From Pandoraea horticolens (GTDB lineage: Bacteria; Pseudomonadota; Gammaproteobacteria; Burkholderiales; Burkholderiaceae), in the NCBI RefSeq assembly GCF_902459555.1, contig NZ_CABPSM010000018.1:1-64000 (forward strand): a stretch of 64,000 bases of DNA, given 5' to 3'. Below the pieces are notes generated by a model, which searched no databases, was not told the origin of the DNA, and was given only the letters and a program-made list of their open reading frames with translations. Position numbers and translations under genes: made by a program. Numbering within the stretch: the stretch's first letter is position 1; every line of letters starts with the position of its first letter. Of this stretch, positions 35,059 to 43,867 are shown one piece after another.

Positions 35059-36315
35059 CTATTGCACGAGCACCGGCACGAGCGGCCCGACCGAGGTCGA
35101 CGGCCCCGGCGTACCCTGCGTCGCGCAGGGACTGTCCGGGTCGCTGGCCAGGCCACGGTACTCGAGATGGACCGCGTTGATGTCGCCGCCCTGTTGCATC
35201 GGGTCGAGCATCAGCACGCAGGCCCATTTGGTGACAGGCGCCCCGGTGGACGATGCGAGCTTGCTGCAGTCGATCATCGGCGCGATCGGCAAGCGGCGGT
35301 CGGCGCCGCTCCTGTAGACAGAGCCGGCCGCAGCAGTACCGCTGAGCTTCACGCCGGGGATGTTCTGATACGGCGTGTAGCTCTTGCGCTGGTTGACGAA
35401 ATCGCTGTAGGCGTTGGCGCCCGCCGCCCAGGTCGAACCCGTGTACGCATAGCCTGTGAAATCGGTCACCGAGGTGCCGTCGCCGGGTGGCGTGCCTTTC
35501 TTGTAGATTCCGAAGCGCGTGTTGTAAGCATCGTCGAGCGACGACTTGTTGCCGGGCGTGCCGATGTTGGTGCCGATGGCAGGCAGATTGCACTGGCCGC
35601 TGCCGGTCAATTGCCCGGCCAGGTCTGGCGTGCCACTGCTGCCGGTGCCGTTCAGGTTGGCCCAGCCGAAGTCGCCCTGATTGTAGGTCCCGGTGCGGCT
35701 GTCGCCCTTGCCCTGCAGCCACTGCCCCTGGAGGTAACTGGCCGCCGGCGAGAACTTCGACGGGTCGCAGATGAACACGGGAATGGCGCAGGAGGTCTGC
35801 GCGGAGGTGGTGCTCGCCACCGCCCGCGCCGAGACCGAACTCGGGCCGATGTTGATGCCAGGCAAGACGTTGAGCACGCTGATGAGCCATGGCACGATGC
35901 CGCTTATCGAGGTCGTGCACTGTACGTACTTGATCGTATTGATGTTGCCGGTCACGTTGTCCTTGGTCAGGAACGGGCCGCTCGACGAGGGGCTGTAGGC
36001 GACACTGCTGTTGACGTTCATGCTGACGTTGGTCGACTGGAACAGGGCGCGGTTGGCATAGCCTGTGGCGATGCCGGCGGCCTCGGAGACCGCCAGCGCC
36101 GTGGCGCCCGTGAGGTCACGCGCGGCGGACAGCGCACAGGCGTCGGCACTGTTCTGCAGTTCGCTGCGTGCGACGTAGAGCTTGCCCAGGTCGAGCGCCA
36201 GACCGGCGAAGCCGATCAGCACCGCCAGCACAAGCGCTACCACGATGGTGATCGCGCCGTCTTCGCGCCGTGGTCTGGCGGCGCGCGAGCGTTGGGGATT
36301 CACAGAGTTACGCAT
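35059..36315 (-). CDS. tadG: TadG-like Flp pilus assembly protein
   Basis: About 418 residues with an N-terminal TadE/TadG-type hydrophobic segment (EDGAITIVVALVLAVLIGFA) followed by GLALDLGKLYVARSELQNSADACALSAA, the Tad-like (DUF2134/TadG) signature. The large external part is rich in serine, glycine and threonine with several cysteines. The start at 36315 is favoured by GAGG upstream; ATG at 36348 would add 11 residues. It is likely anchored in the inner membrane and reaches to the envelope or surface. Confidence 0.85.
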   Translation of the reverse strand: MRNSVNPQRSRAARPRREDGAITIVVALVLAVLIGFAGLALDLGKLYVARSELQNSADACALSAARDLTGATALAVSEAAGIATGYANRALFQSTNVSMNVNSSVAYSPSSSGPFLTKDNVTGNINTIKYVQCTTSISGIVPWLISVLNVLPGINIGPSSVSARAVASTTSAQTSCAIPVFICDPSKFSPAASYLQGQWLQGKGDSRTGTYNQGDFGWANLNGTGSSGTPDLAGQLTGSGQCNLPAIGTNIGTPGNKSSLDDAYNTRFGIYKKGTPPGDGTSVTDFTGYAYTGSTWAAGANAYSDFVNQRKSYTPYQNIPGVKLSGTAAAGSVYRSGADRRLPIAPMIDCSKLASSTGAPVTKWACVLMLDPMQQGGDINAVHLEYRGLASDPDSPCATQGTPGPSTSVGPLVPVLVQ

Positions 36316-36352
36316 TGCGGTTTGCCTCGTTCGATCGGAGCCTGTCAATGCA

Positions 36353-36688
36353 CTACTGATTCATGCCCGGGCCGCCGCTCGGGGCAAGTGGCGCACCGCC
36401 CTGACTGACACCGATCACGTACGGGTTGGAATTCGGCACGGGCGAGCGCATCGACTTGTCGTAGCTGTTCAGCGCCGAGACGGCCGCGCGGCCGTCGGTG
36501 CTCATGGGCCCGGTGTCGTCCGGCGGGCCGGGATGAATGATCTGCGCCTTCATGACCTTGTGCATGGCCTCGCCCATGTGGGCGTCCCAGATTGGCGACG
36601 AACTCATGCAGGCCACCAGCGGCAGGCAGGCCGCGCACAGCGACGCCAGGGCACCGGCGCGGGACAAGATAGCGGTAAGCGTTTTCAT
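36353..36688 (-). CDS. Small lipoprotein of the Tad locus
   Basis: 111-residue protein with a signal peptide ending in the lipobox LVAC (SLCAACLPLVACMSSSPIWD). The mature part is short, polar and proline/glycine-rich (HPGPPDDTGPMSTDG). It lies between the secretin and tadG-like genes. Tad loci often encode a small lipoprotein that may act as pilotin for the secretin; this is inferred from position only. No domain recognised. Confidence 0.75.
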   Translation of the reverse strand: MKTLTAILSRAGALASLCAACLPLVACMSSSPIWDAHMGEAMHKVMKAQIIHPGPPDDTGPMSTDGRAAVSALNSYDKSMRSPVPNSNPYVIGVSQGGAPLAPSGGPGMNQ

Positions 36689-36712
36689 GGCAGTTCCCCC
36701 GAAACACGAGAG

Positions 36713-38494
36713 TCAATGGAGATAGGGCGAGCCCGCATCGGCGAACACGGGCAAGGACGGCGCTTGGGTGTGCGCTTCAGTACGCACCGCGCGGAGCGCT
36801 GCCGGTGCTGGCGCCGTCGCAGCAGGTGTACTTGCTGCGGCACCGGTCGACGACGTTGGCGCGTTGGCCGGGTTGGGCGTGCTCGACGGCGCCGACGATG
36901 AGGGGCGCGCCGGTTGCGGGCCGGGTGCTGCGGCGGGCTGCGGCGCAGGTGCGTTGGGGGCTGACGGCGCAGACTTCTGGCCGCGGCCTTCCATGTTGCC
37001 CGTGGCGTAGATGTCGATGGCGCTGGGCGTTGTGAAGCTGTCGGTCGGCATCGGCAGCTCCGAGGCGGCCGTCTGCAGCGGCTTGACAAGGTGCGGGGTG
37101 ATGATGAACACAAGCTCCGTCAGGTCGTTCTGGAACGACGTACTGCGCATGAGTGTGCCGAGCACCGGCACTTCGCCCAGGCCCGGGAACGCCTTGAGCG
37201 CGCCGGAGATGTTGTTCTTGACTAGGCCGCCGATGGCAAAAGTCTCGCCGTCTCGCATCTGCACCGTGGTCGAGGCGCGCCGCGTGGTGATCAGCGGCAG
37301 GATGTTCACGCCGTTGATGTTGGTCGCCGTGAGCGTGACACCGGTGGGCGAGAGTTCCGAGACCTCGGGCGCGACGCGCAGATTGATGCGTCCGCCGTCG
37401 AGCACGGTTGGCAGGAACTTGAGCGCAACGCCGAACTCCTCCTGCTGCAGCGTGATGACTGTGGTCGAGCCATTGGATTGCGGCACCGGGATGAAGATCT
37501 TGCCGCCCGACAGGAAGCTCGCTTCCTGCCCCGAGAGCGTGACGAGGTTCGGCTCGGCGAGGATTTTCACGAGGTTGTCTGTCTTCTGCGCGTCGAGCGC
37601 GAACTGCAGCGGCAGCCGGTTCGCCTTGGACGCCGTCAGCGCCGTGGCCGCGCCCGAGAGCAGGTTGCTGACCAGGGCGCCGGTCCATGTGCCGAAGCCG
37701 CCCTGCAGGTTCAGGGCCGAGCCGAGCTGGTTGATGAGTGTCTTGGACACTTCGGCGACCTTGACCTCGAGCATGACCTGCTGCGGGGTGTCGACCGACA
37801 TCATGTTGAGCACCGTGCCGTCGGCATTGCCGCGCTTGGCGTACGCTTTGGCGATCTCCACGGCCTGCTGCGCGGCTATCGCGCTCGATACCCGCCCGGC
37901 CAGAACGAGGTTGGCGCCCGCACTCGTCACGCGAATACTGCGCTCCTCGGGCATGAGTTGCGCAAGAGAGGCCTGCACGCCGCCGGCGTCGCCGTTGACC
38001 ACTACGTTCACGATCTCGCAAGCGCCGCTGCGGCCCTGCACGATCATATTGGTGGTGCCCACCGACAGGCCGAGCAGGTACATGGCGCGTGGCGAGACCA
38101 TGGCGGCCTGCGCCACTGACGGATCGCCCAGGGTGCGGTTGCGCACGGGCTCTTCAAGCTGCAGCACGGTGGACTTGCCGATCGGCACGACGACCGTGCG
38201 CTCGTTGCGCAACTCGCCCGTGCAGTTCGGTCCGCGCACACTGCCCGGCGCGGACGCCGCAGCGGCGTTGGCTGGCGGCGCGGATGGCGTCATGCTGATG
38301 GTCATCTGCATCGGTGCGCTGCCCCTCGCGGCCGCAGCGCCCGGCTTGCCCGGCGCGCCATTGGCGACAGCACCGTATTCGACGGCGGTCTGCGCCCCGG
38401 CCGGCGCCGTCGCTGCCAGCATGCCGCAGGCGGCCACGGCCAGCGCGGCCAGCGTGAAGGCGTGAGTTCTACTCGATTGACGTGTCCTATTCAT
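36713..38494 (-). CDS. rcpA: Flp pilus outer membrane secretin RcpA/CpaC
   Basis: 593-residue secretin. A signal sequence (FTLAALAVAACGMLAATAPA) is followed by an N-terminal pilus/secretin domain (VVVPIGKSTVLQLEEPVRNR), a BON-like segment (MLEVKVAEVSKTLINQLGSA) and the secretin core (FAIGGLVKNNISGALKAFPG, then LGTLMRSTSFQNDLTELVFI). The tail of about 100 residues is proline/alanine-rich, a feature outside the core. The start at 38494 has GGGGAA upstream; a longer frame to 38569 is not supported. It forms the outer-membrane pore for Flp fibres. Confidence 0.93.
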   Translation of the reverse strand: MNRTRQSSRTHAFTLAALAVAACGMLAATAPAGAQTAVEYGAVANGAPGKPGAAAARGSAPMQMTISMTPSAPPANAAAASAPGSVRGPNCTGELRNERTVVVPIGKSTVLQLEEPVRNRTLGDPSVAQAAMVSPRAMYLLGLSVGTTNMIVQGRSGACEIVNVVVNGDAGGVQASLAQLMPEERSIRVTSAGANLVLAGRVSSAIAAQQAVEIAKAYAKRGNADGTVLNMMSVDTPQQVMLEVKVAEVSKTLINQLGSALNLQGGFGTWTGALVSNLLSGAATALTASKANRLPLQFALDAQKTDNLVKILAEPNLVTLSGQEASFLSGGKIFIPVPQSNGSTTVITLQQEEFGVALKFLPTVLDGGRINLRVAPEVSELSPTGVTLTATNINGVNILPLITTRRASTTVQMRDGETFAIGGLVKNNISGALKAFPGLGEVPVLGTLMRSTSFQNDLTELVFIITPHLVKPLQTAASELPMPTDSFTTPSAIDIYATGNMEGRGQKSAPSAPNAPAPQPAAAPGPQPARPSSSAPSSTPNPANAPTSSTGAAASTPAATAPAPAALRAVRTEAHTQAPSLPVFADAGSPYLH

Positions 38495-38618
38495 GGCATT
38501 TCCCCGGCTGATCCTGTTCGTTCCGGCCGCGAGGCCTGGCTGCTGCGCAACCCCCTCGCGGCGTCTCATCGACGACTTGCTGTCGTGTCCTTGTTGTCGT
38601 TCGCTTCGTGCGATGTGC

Positions 38619-39458
38619 TTAGAAGCACTCGACGCCGCCGTGCGCGCCGGTCAACACGCCAACGCAATCCCCCTGGCGTGCCGCCACATGCGGCGCGGGC
38701 TTGCGCACCACAACGCTCTTGACGGCCGGCTTGACAGGTACCGGTACTGGGGCCGCCGGCGCGTTGAGCAGCGTGTTCTTGGTGGCGCCGAGCGTGGCGA
38801 ACTGTGCGCCGTCGACCTGGTTGCGCAGCACGAGCGAGAGCGTGCCCACACTGCGTGCGAGGTCTAGTTTCTCGGCCTGCTCGGGCGTGACCTCGAGCGT
38901 CACCGCGTTGACGACTTTCGGCTGAGTGTCGTCCCGACTGACCTGTTGAGCCACGGCGAGCACGAGGATCTTCTCGAGCACGATCTTCGAGATGCTCTGC
39001 TCCGCGCTCTTCTTCTCGGCATCTGTTGTATTGACGATCACGTCGACGTAGTTGCCCGGCAAGGCAAAGCCCGCCACGCCGACGACGTCGTTCACGCGTA
39101 CCGTGATCGCGCGCTTGCCTTCGCCGATGACGGCCGACAGCCCACCTTTGGTGCCTTGCGGCGCGAGCTTCGACTCGAGGATTGGCTCGCCGCGCTGCAG
39201 CCCCACGCGCGCCACGCGGCCCTGGAGGAGCTGCGCGTCGGCAAACGCGCCGGGAGGAATGCTGTCGGCAGGCCAGTTGACCACCTTCACGAATTCGGTG
39301 GTCAGCGGCTGGCCCAGGTTGACGTCGTTGGCGGCCACGACCACGGTAGTCACCGAGGCCGAGGACTGGCGCGAGAGCCATTGCGCGGCAAAGACCACCG
39401 ACGCCAGTCCGGCCAACACGGCCACCAGCAGCATCGAGATTGCCTTCGGGTTTTTCAT
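38619..39458 (-). CDS. rcpC: Flp pilus assembly protein RcpC/CpaB
   Basis: 279-residue periplasmic protein with an N-terminal membrane anchor (AISMLLVAVLAGLASVVFAA) and a SAF/CpaB domain (VVVAANDVNLGQPLTTEFVK; RGEPILESKLAPQG). It is followed by the RcpC segment with GEGKRAITVRVNDVVGVAGF and LPGNYVDVIV. Members stabilise the secretin and contact peptidoglycan. It starts 10 bp after the AAA ATPase gene. The last 20 residues carry two cysteines. Confidence 0.9.
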   Translation of the reverse strand: MKNPKAISMLLVAVLAGLASVVFAAQWLSRQSSASVTTVVVAANDVNLGQPLTTEFVKVVNWPADSIPPGAFADAQLLQGRVARVGLQRGEPILESKLAPQGTKGGLSAVIGEGKRAITVRVNDVVGVAGFALPGNYVDVIVNTTDAEKKSAEQSISKIVLEKILVLAVAQQVSRDDTQPKVVNAVTLEVTPEQAEKLDLARSVGTLSLVLRNQVDGAQFATLGATKNTLLNAPAAPVPVPVKPAVKSVVVRKPAPHVAARQGDCVGVLTGAHGGVECF

Positions 39459-39468
39459 GATGTGCTCC

Positions 39469-40989
39469 TCAGTGACGATCGAATGGTTTGGCGTGGGCCG
39501 CGTCTTCGGTGCCCGGGCGCAGGGCCGGTTCCGGCGGAGTGCCGGCGTGCGCGGGGCGGTGAGTCATGTCGAAATAGCGCCGCCACGCCTCGTCGAGCCG
39601 GTCGGCCGTGACAACCTTCGGATAATCCTTGTAGCGGCATTCGGCATCGACCAGCGCCAGCAGGTCGCGCGGATAGCAAGCCATGAGCGGCGTGGTCGAC
39701 AGGCCGTGCAGCGTGGACGCCAGGTGGGCGAAGGCATCCACTTCGGCCGACATCCCGAAGCGATGGCATTCCGCATCGAAGATGCGGCGGTATGCGGCAA
39801 CGTCCACCGGGCCGACGAAGAGCTTGCAGCCCAGGCGGCGCAGGAACGCTTCGTCGCAGGCCTCCCAGGGGTTGAGATTCGACGAGAACACGGTCCAGAC
39901 GTCGAACGGCACGGTAAAGCGCCGCCCGGTATGCAGCGTGTAGACGTCGACGTTGCGATCGAGCGGCATGATCCAGCGGTTGGCCAGCGCCTGCGGCGAC
40001 GCCAACTGGCGGCCGAAGTCGTCGATGATGTAGATGCCGCCGTTGGCCTTCAGGTGCGGCGGCGCCTGATAGAAACCGGCGGCCGCGTCGAACGACACTT
40101 CGAGCATGTCGAGCGTGAGTTCGCCGCCGGAGACCACGACTGGGCGCTTGCACCACTGCCAGCGGCGGTCGCGCACGCTGGGGGTCCCCGCCGCATCGAC
40201 CCTGGCGCGCGCACGCGTGGTGTCAAGGACGTTTTGATGAGCGCCTTGACGAGTGACCGGGCGTCCGTTCATGCCGACGCACACGGCGGCCAGCGACTCG
40301 CCCTCGAGCGCCTCGTGGATCAGCGGGTCGAACACCTGGATGATCTCGCTGTCGACGCAGACCGCGAACGGCACTGGCACGAGGCCTTCGAGCAGCAGTC
40401 CGAGGCGCTCGGCCAGATAGGTCTTGCCGCTGCCTGCCGGGCCGAACAGCATGAGCGGACGCCCGGCGTTGAGCGACGAGGCGACCTCGTCGAGCAGGCG
40501 GGTGTCGAGTGTGGTGTCGCGAAAAATGTCCTTCACGAAAGCGTGGTTGACATGCTGGTGCTGCACGGACACCGCGTGCACGGCCTGTACGTAATCTTCC
40601 AGCGTGACCGGGGCGGGCCCCGCGTAGCTGCAGCGCGCCATAGACTCTCGCGCACGGGCCGTGCCGGCGTCGGTCAGGCGCAGAGACACGTCGGCGTCGA
40701 GCGCGCCGCGACGCGTGATTTCCATCAGGCGCTCGCGCACCGCGAACGCTACGACCTCGTCGAGCACGCTGAGCGGCAGTCTGAGCACCCCCATCAGGTC
40801 GAGCATGCAGATCGAGCCGCGCTGCAGGCTCGCCTTGCCGACCAGGTCGACGAGCAGCGCCAGCGGGATCCCGGTGTCGGCGACCGAGCGAATCGACTGC
40901 ACGCCGGCGCCGTCACCCACGTGGCTGGCGCCGTGGTTCCACGGCGTAGTGGCCGCCACGCTTGCCGAGTCCGTTTGCCTACTTGTCAT
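39469..40989 (-). CDS. AAA+ ATPase in the Flp/Tad operon
   Basis: 506-residue ATPase with an unusual layout. The N-terminal 120 residues form a winged-helix-like or adaptor part (PLSVLDEVVAFAVRERLMEI). The AAA+ core has Walker A GPAGSGKT at about 183-190 and Walker B GGIYIIDDFGR near 318-326, with sensor-like VWTVFSSNLNPWEACDEAFLRRLG. MoxR-like or chaperone-type activity is plausible. It lies between tadV and rcpC, so it is probably expressed with the pilus genes. It is not one of the core Tad components, so its role (assembly, disassembly or regulation) is open. ATP binding is confident; the function is not. Confidence 0.75.
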   Translation of the reverse strand: MTSRQTDSASVAATTPWNHGASHVGDGAGVQSIRSVADTGIPLALLVDLVGKASLQRGSICMLDLMGVLRLPLSVLDEVVAFAVRERLMEITRRGALDADVSLRLTDAGTARARESMARCSYAGPAPVTLEDYVQAVHAVSVQHQHVNHAFVKDIFRDTTLDTRLLDEVASSLNAGRPLMLFGPAGSGKTYLAERLGLLLEGLVPVPFAVCVDSEIIQVFDPLIHEALEGESLAAVCVGMNGRPVTRQGAHQNVLDTTRARARVDAAGTPSVRDRRWQWCKRPVVVSGGELTLDMLEVSFDAAAGFYQAPPHLKANGGIYIIDDFGRQLASPQALANRWIMPLDRNVDVYTLHTGRRFTVPFDVWTVFSSNLNPWEACDEAFLRRLGCKLFVGPVDVAAYRRIFDAECHRFGMSAEVDAFAHLASTLHGLSTTPLMACYPRDLLALVDAECRYKDYPKVVTADRLDEAWRRYFDMTHRPAHAGTPPEPALRPGTEDAAHAKPFDRH

Positions 40990-41047
40990 GGTCAGTTCCC
41001 CGTGTGAGCGCAATGGTGTGAATGAATATGAGAACGAGCGTCCGAAG

Positions 41048-41638
41048 TCAGGCCTGCGCGAACAACACGCCGATCGTGCCGAGCGCGATGGCCACGCCGT
41101 ACGGCAGGGCGCCGATCGGGCTGCGGACGGCCGCGGTGTCGGCCGCTGTAGCACTCGACTCAGCGGCCGATGCACTCGCCCCGTCGGCGCCGCCGGCATG
41201 CGGGACCTGCCATGCCTGACCGCGCACGACGGCGCAGGCGCTCGCCAGCAGGTCGCGTGTCCGGCCCCGGTACATGGCAAGGGCCACGCTGCCGATGCCG
41301 CCAAGCACGAACGTCGCAAGCCCCGCGTCGAACGCCAGCGATGTGCCGAGCCAGGCGCCCGCACCGGCCATTAGCTTGACGTCGCCGGCGGCCATGCCGC
41401 GCAGCAGATAGAACGGCAGCAGCATCGCGAATCCAGTCAGCCACCCGGCCAGCCAGGCCAGTGCCCCGGCCGCCGCGCCATGCGCGGCACACTGCGCGGG
41501 CAATGCCGCGAGCCAGCCGGCCAGCACCAGGCGGTTCGGGATGCGGCGCGCGCGTACGTCGCACACGGCCGCAGCGATGACCAGCGTTACGGCGCCGATG
41601 GCGATGTAGTTCGGTGCGGCGACTGTGCTTGCATTCAT
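41048..41638 (-). CDS. tadV: Prepilin peptidase TadV/CpaA
   Basis: 196-residue integral-membrane aspartyl protease that cuts Flp and TadE-type prepilins. The two catalytic aspartates appear in AVCDVRARRIPN and GMAAGDVKLM. About six hydrophobic helices are present. The start at 41638 has a clear GAAGGAGAC site; the upstream ATG at 41665 is rejected for that reason. A cytosolic alanine/serine-rich insert (about residues 140-165) precedes the last helix. It follows flp by about 166 bp. Confidence 0.9.
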   Translation of the reverse strand: MNASTVAAPNYIAIGAVTLVIAAAVCDVRARRIPNRLVLAGWLAALPAQCAAHGAAAGALAWLAGWLTGFAMLLPFYLLRGMAAGDVKLMAGAGAWLGTSLAFDAGLATFVLGGIGSVALAMYRGRTRDLLASACAVVRGQAWQVPHAGGADGASASAAESSATAADTAAVRSPIGALPYGVAIALGTIGVLFAQA

Positions 41639-41705
41639 CGCTGTGTCTCCTTCGTGTCCGTTCATTCCGCGTAGCTACTGTCTAAAGGGCTGCGGCCCCT
41701 CGAAT

Positions 41706-41721
41706 CGTCGCCGGGGCGACG
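41706..41721 (-). terminator. Short hairpin between flp and tadV (possible attenuator)
   Basis: CGTCGCC, two bases, GGCGACG in the flp-tadV gap, without a T run. A leaky stem after the major pilin gene would fit high flp and low tadV expression, but this is a guess. Confidence 0.25.
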
Positions 41722-41804
41722 CGACTGCGCTGCCCCTGGCATCGCCTGTCGACAGCGAACCGGCCAGGCCGGCCCGCCATCACCAGGTGAAACCGACCAC
41801 ACGC

Positions 41805-41990
41805 TCAGGCGTTGGCCGAAGTCAAAGCCGACCCGATCTTGCTGAACGTGGAGTTCAACTGCGTGCCGACCGTGGTTACGGCGGTGATGATGACCACAGC
41901 GATCAGTGCCGCGATCAGGCCGTACTCGACCGCGGTGACACCGCTTTCGTCCCGAAAAAAACGCTTACCGAAAGTCAGAATGGCTTGCAT
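41805..41990 (-). CDS. flp: Flp major pilin
   Basis: 61-residue Flp-family pilin. The prepilin leader (MQAILTFGKRFFRDESG) is cut after glycine 17 by TadV, leaving VTAVEYGLIAALIAVVIITA, with the invariant glutamate-tyrosine at +5/+6. An AAGGAGTG site is next to the ATG at 41990. It is the first gene of the pilus operon; its promoter should lie in the 42.0-42.6 kb stretch. Length and motif are typical. Confidence 0.93.
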   Translation of the reverse strand: MQAILTFGKRFFRDESGVTAVEYGLIAALIAVVIITAVTTVGTQLNSTFSKIGSALTSANA

Positions 41991-42252
41991 GACACACTCC
42001 TTCATGAGATTGCAGGGGCTATCTGCCGCAGGAGGCGGCAGATTCTGGATGCGACGTGGCGGCGCCACTGGCGTGCCGCGACGCAAAGACGGGCTGGCCG
42101 CAGCGCGCGCGGCGACGTGAATCGGAAGGGGATGGCACCGGCTCGCGCGGCGCGATGCCGCGCGGCACCGGCAATGCCGTGGAGAGGTTGCGCTGGGAAC
42201 GCATGTCTGGCTGCTGCACTGCGTCGTGCGTTCCCAGCGTACCTAGTCCGCG

Positions 42253-42272
42253 AATGTCGTGGTGTCGACATT
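42253..42272. promoter_or_regulatory. Inverted repeat upstream of flp
   Basis: AATGTCG, six bases, CGACATT, about 260 bp before the flp start. It has the shape of a dimeric regulator site. No assignable factor. Confidence 0.35.
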
Positions 42273-42974
42273 TCATTCCCCCGGTTGGCCTGCCGTGCTC
42301 CTGTCGGATGCAGCGGCTAAGCCGTGTGGCCGTTCGATCATGCGAAACCCTCGTTTCGCCCGGACGGATCGAATGCGCGTGACGCAGCGTTGTTCTCGAC
42401 CCGTCCGCCCCGTGACTTGGCGGCACGCCCCGGGTCGAGCAAGAGGCGGGCCAGCTTCATGTGAAAAGCCGTGGGCATGCGGGTTTGGACGTGCCAGCCA
42501 TCCCCGTCGGCAACGGCCAATCCGGTCGGGTACGGCAAAGCGTTTCAGAAATGAAACATCAGGCCGCGCGACAGGCAATTTCAATCGACCCACGTATCGC
42601 CGCAGGCATCCCGTAAATCGATTTAATTTAAAAATTAATTCTGGATATCCGCTTTCGTCAGGGAAAAGCCGTACTTGAGATTTAAAGGATTACCCTTGAT
42701 CGGCATACGTGACGCTGCGGGTTTTCGCTAACAGGGTCTGCGCCGAGATTGCCTCTGCTTCCTTCGCCCATCGCGCTGCATAGGTTCGCCGGAGTCCCGC
42801 CAGATAACGACTTTCGGTATGCAGAGAATATTGATGGAGAGTCGCTGTCACCTTGCTGAGATGTTCGGGATCGCAATGGCCGGGTATGGCATGCAAAGGC
42901 AAAAAAGCGTTGCATCGACAAATGAAGTAATCCGTAACATTTCTGAAACGCGTGAAAAGTACTGGCGAAAAAAT
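42273..42974. other. Long AT-richer intergenic stretch with a possible gene remnant
   Basis: Most of the 1.19-kb interval between flp and the GT87-like gene. From about 42600 the base use turns AT-rich compared with the rest of the window. On the reverse strand between about 42690 and 42960 one frame reads protein-like (for example HQYSLHTESRYLAGLRRTYA) without a proper start. A second frame to its right (43054 down to 42848) also looks partly protein-like (SIEFFRQYFSRVSEML). Together they could be a frameshifted remnant of an unknown gene. I recognise no domain. Otherwise I see no gene here. Confidence 0.3.
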
Positions 42975-43026
42975 TCGATTGATTGCGGATAAACACCTAG
43001 TCGATTAATTTCGGATAAACACCTAG
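42975..43026. repeat. Tandem direct repeat, two 26-bp units
   Basis: Two adjacent 26-bp units (42975-43000 and 43001-43026) differ at only two positions. Both end in CGGATAAACACCTAG. They lie in AT-rich DNA about 160 bp before the GT87-like gene. Tandem spacing of 26 bp (about 2.5 helical turns) could mark a protein-binding site or a local duplication. Seen directly; function unknown. Confidence 0.8.
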
Positions 43027-43183
43027 TTGTATTTTTAAAAAGGTGTGCCAACAATGCTCAGCATGAGGTGCCGCCACGCAACGCGTCTATGCAGTCGGCG
43101 CACCAAGACCGCCCCGGGGGATCGCGCCCGATCGCGATGGAACATCGAGGCGGCAGCCACGACAATGATTCGGGGACCGCGAC

Positions 43184-43867
43184 ATGAAGACGAGCGACAC
43201 GGGCGACGTCGTGCACGCGCGCCAACCGCCGGGGAACGAGCAGCGTCCACAGACAGCGCACTGGCTCACGCTCGAGTGTGTGCGCCTGTATGCCATCGCC
43301 GCGCTCGTGTGCCAGGTCATCGTCGGCATCTGCTGGATTGCGCACATTCACTTCGACACGACGGACAGGCTCAACCCCCTCGCACTCGATTTCCTGCCGT
43401 TCCGGAGCGGCGCATGGATGGCCTTGCAGGGCCACGCCGCCAACGTCTACAACGTGGTCGCGCCGACCTGCGTCGAGATCATGGCCGAGCCCGCCATGGC
43501 GCATGCGCCGCTGTGGCGCGCTTGGACGCTGCTCTTGGCCGCGTTGCCGATGAGTCCCTATGTCCGTGACTACGATAGGACATGGTTCGGCATCCTGATC
43601 GCCTGGCCGTGCGCGCACGGCCAGGCGCATGGCTGGCGCACCGGCGAGCGCGAATGGCTGGTGCTGCTTTGGCTCACGTCGCTGGCGGGAGTGATGGTCG
43701 TCTCGTTCGTCGGCTTCCAGTTCATGCCGTTCATCACGATCGCCACCCTGGCCGGGGCGCTGCGCAGGCTACGTCTCGATAGCCCCCCCGGTTCCGCCTG
43801 CGCGATGGTCCCCCTGGCCAACGGTGGCGATGGTGACGGTGACAGCATGTATGCGGTGTCGCCATGA
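43184..43867 (+). CDS. Shortened GT87/DUF2029-like membrane protein
   Basis: 227-residue protein resembling both ends of a GT87 (DUF2029) polyprenyl-phosphate-mannose-type glycosyltransferase. The N-terminal helix and DFLPFRSGAWMALQGHAANV look like the family start. The C-terminal part SPYVRDYDRTWFGILIAWPC and LTSLAGVMVVSFVGFQFMPF looks like its later membrane segments. Normal members have about 390-430 residues, so a central block of perhaps 150-200 residues seems missing between about residues 100 and 120. The frame is intact and overlaps the next start (ATGA), so it may still be translated, but activity is doubtful. A deletion derivative is my reading; it could also be an unrelated short membrane protein. 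Confidence 0.55.
   Translation: MKTSDTGDVVHARQPPGNEQRPQTAHWLTLECVRLYAIAALVCQVIVGICWIAHIHFDTTDRLNPLALDFLPFRSGAWMALQGHAANVYNVVAPTCVEIMAEPAMAHAPLWRAWTLLLAALPMSPYVRDYDRTWFGILIAWPCAHGQAHGWRTGEREWLVLLWLTSLAGVMVVSFVGFQFMPFITIATLAGALRRLRLDSPPGSACAMVPLANGGDGDGDSMYAVSP

Noticed and set aside
39052-41007. 651-codon forward frame across the rcpC and AAA genes
   Set aside because: Antisense shadow of clearly coding Tad genes.
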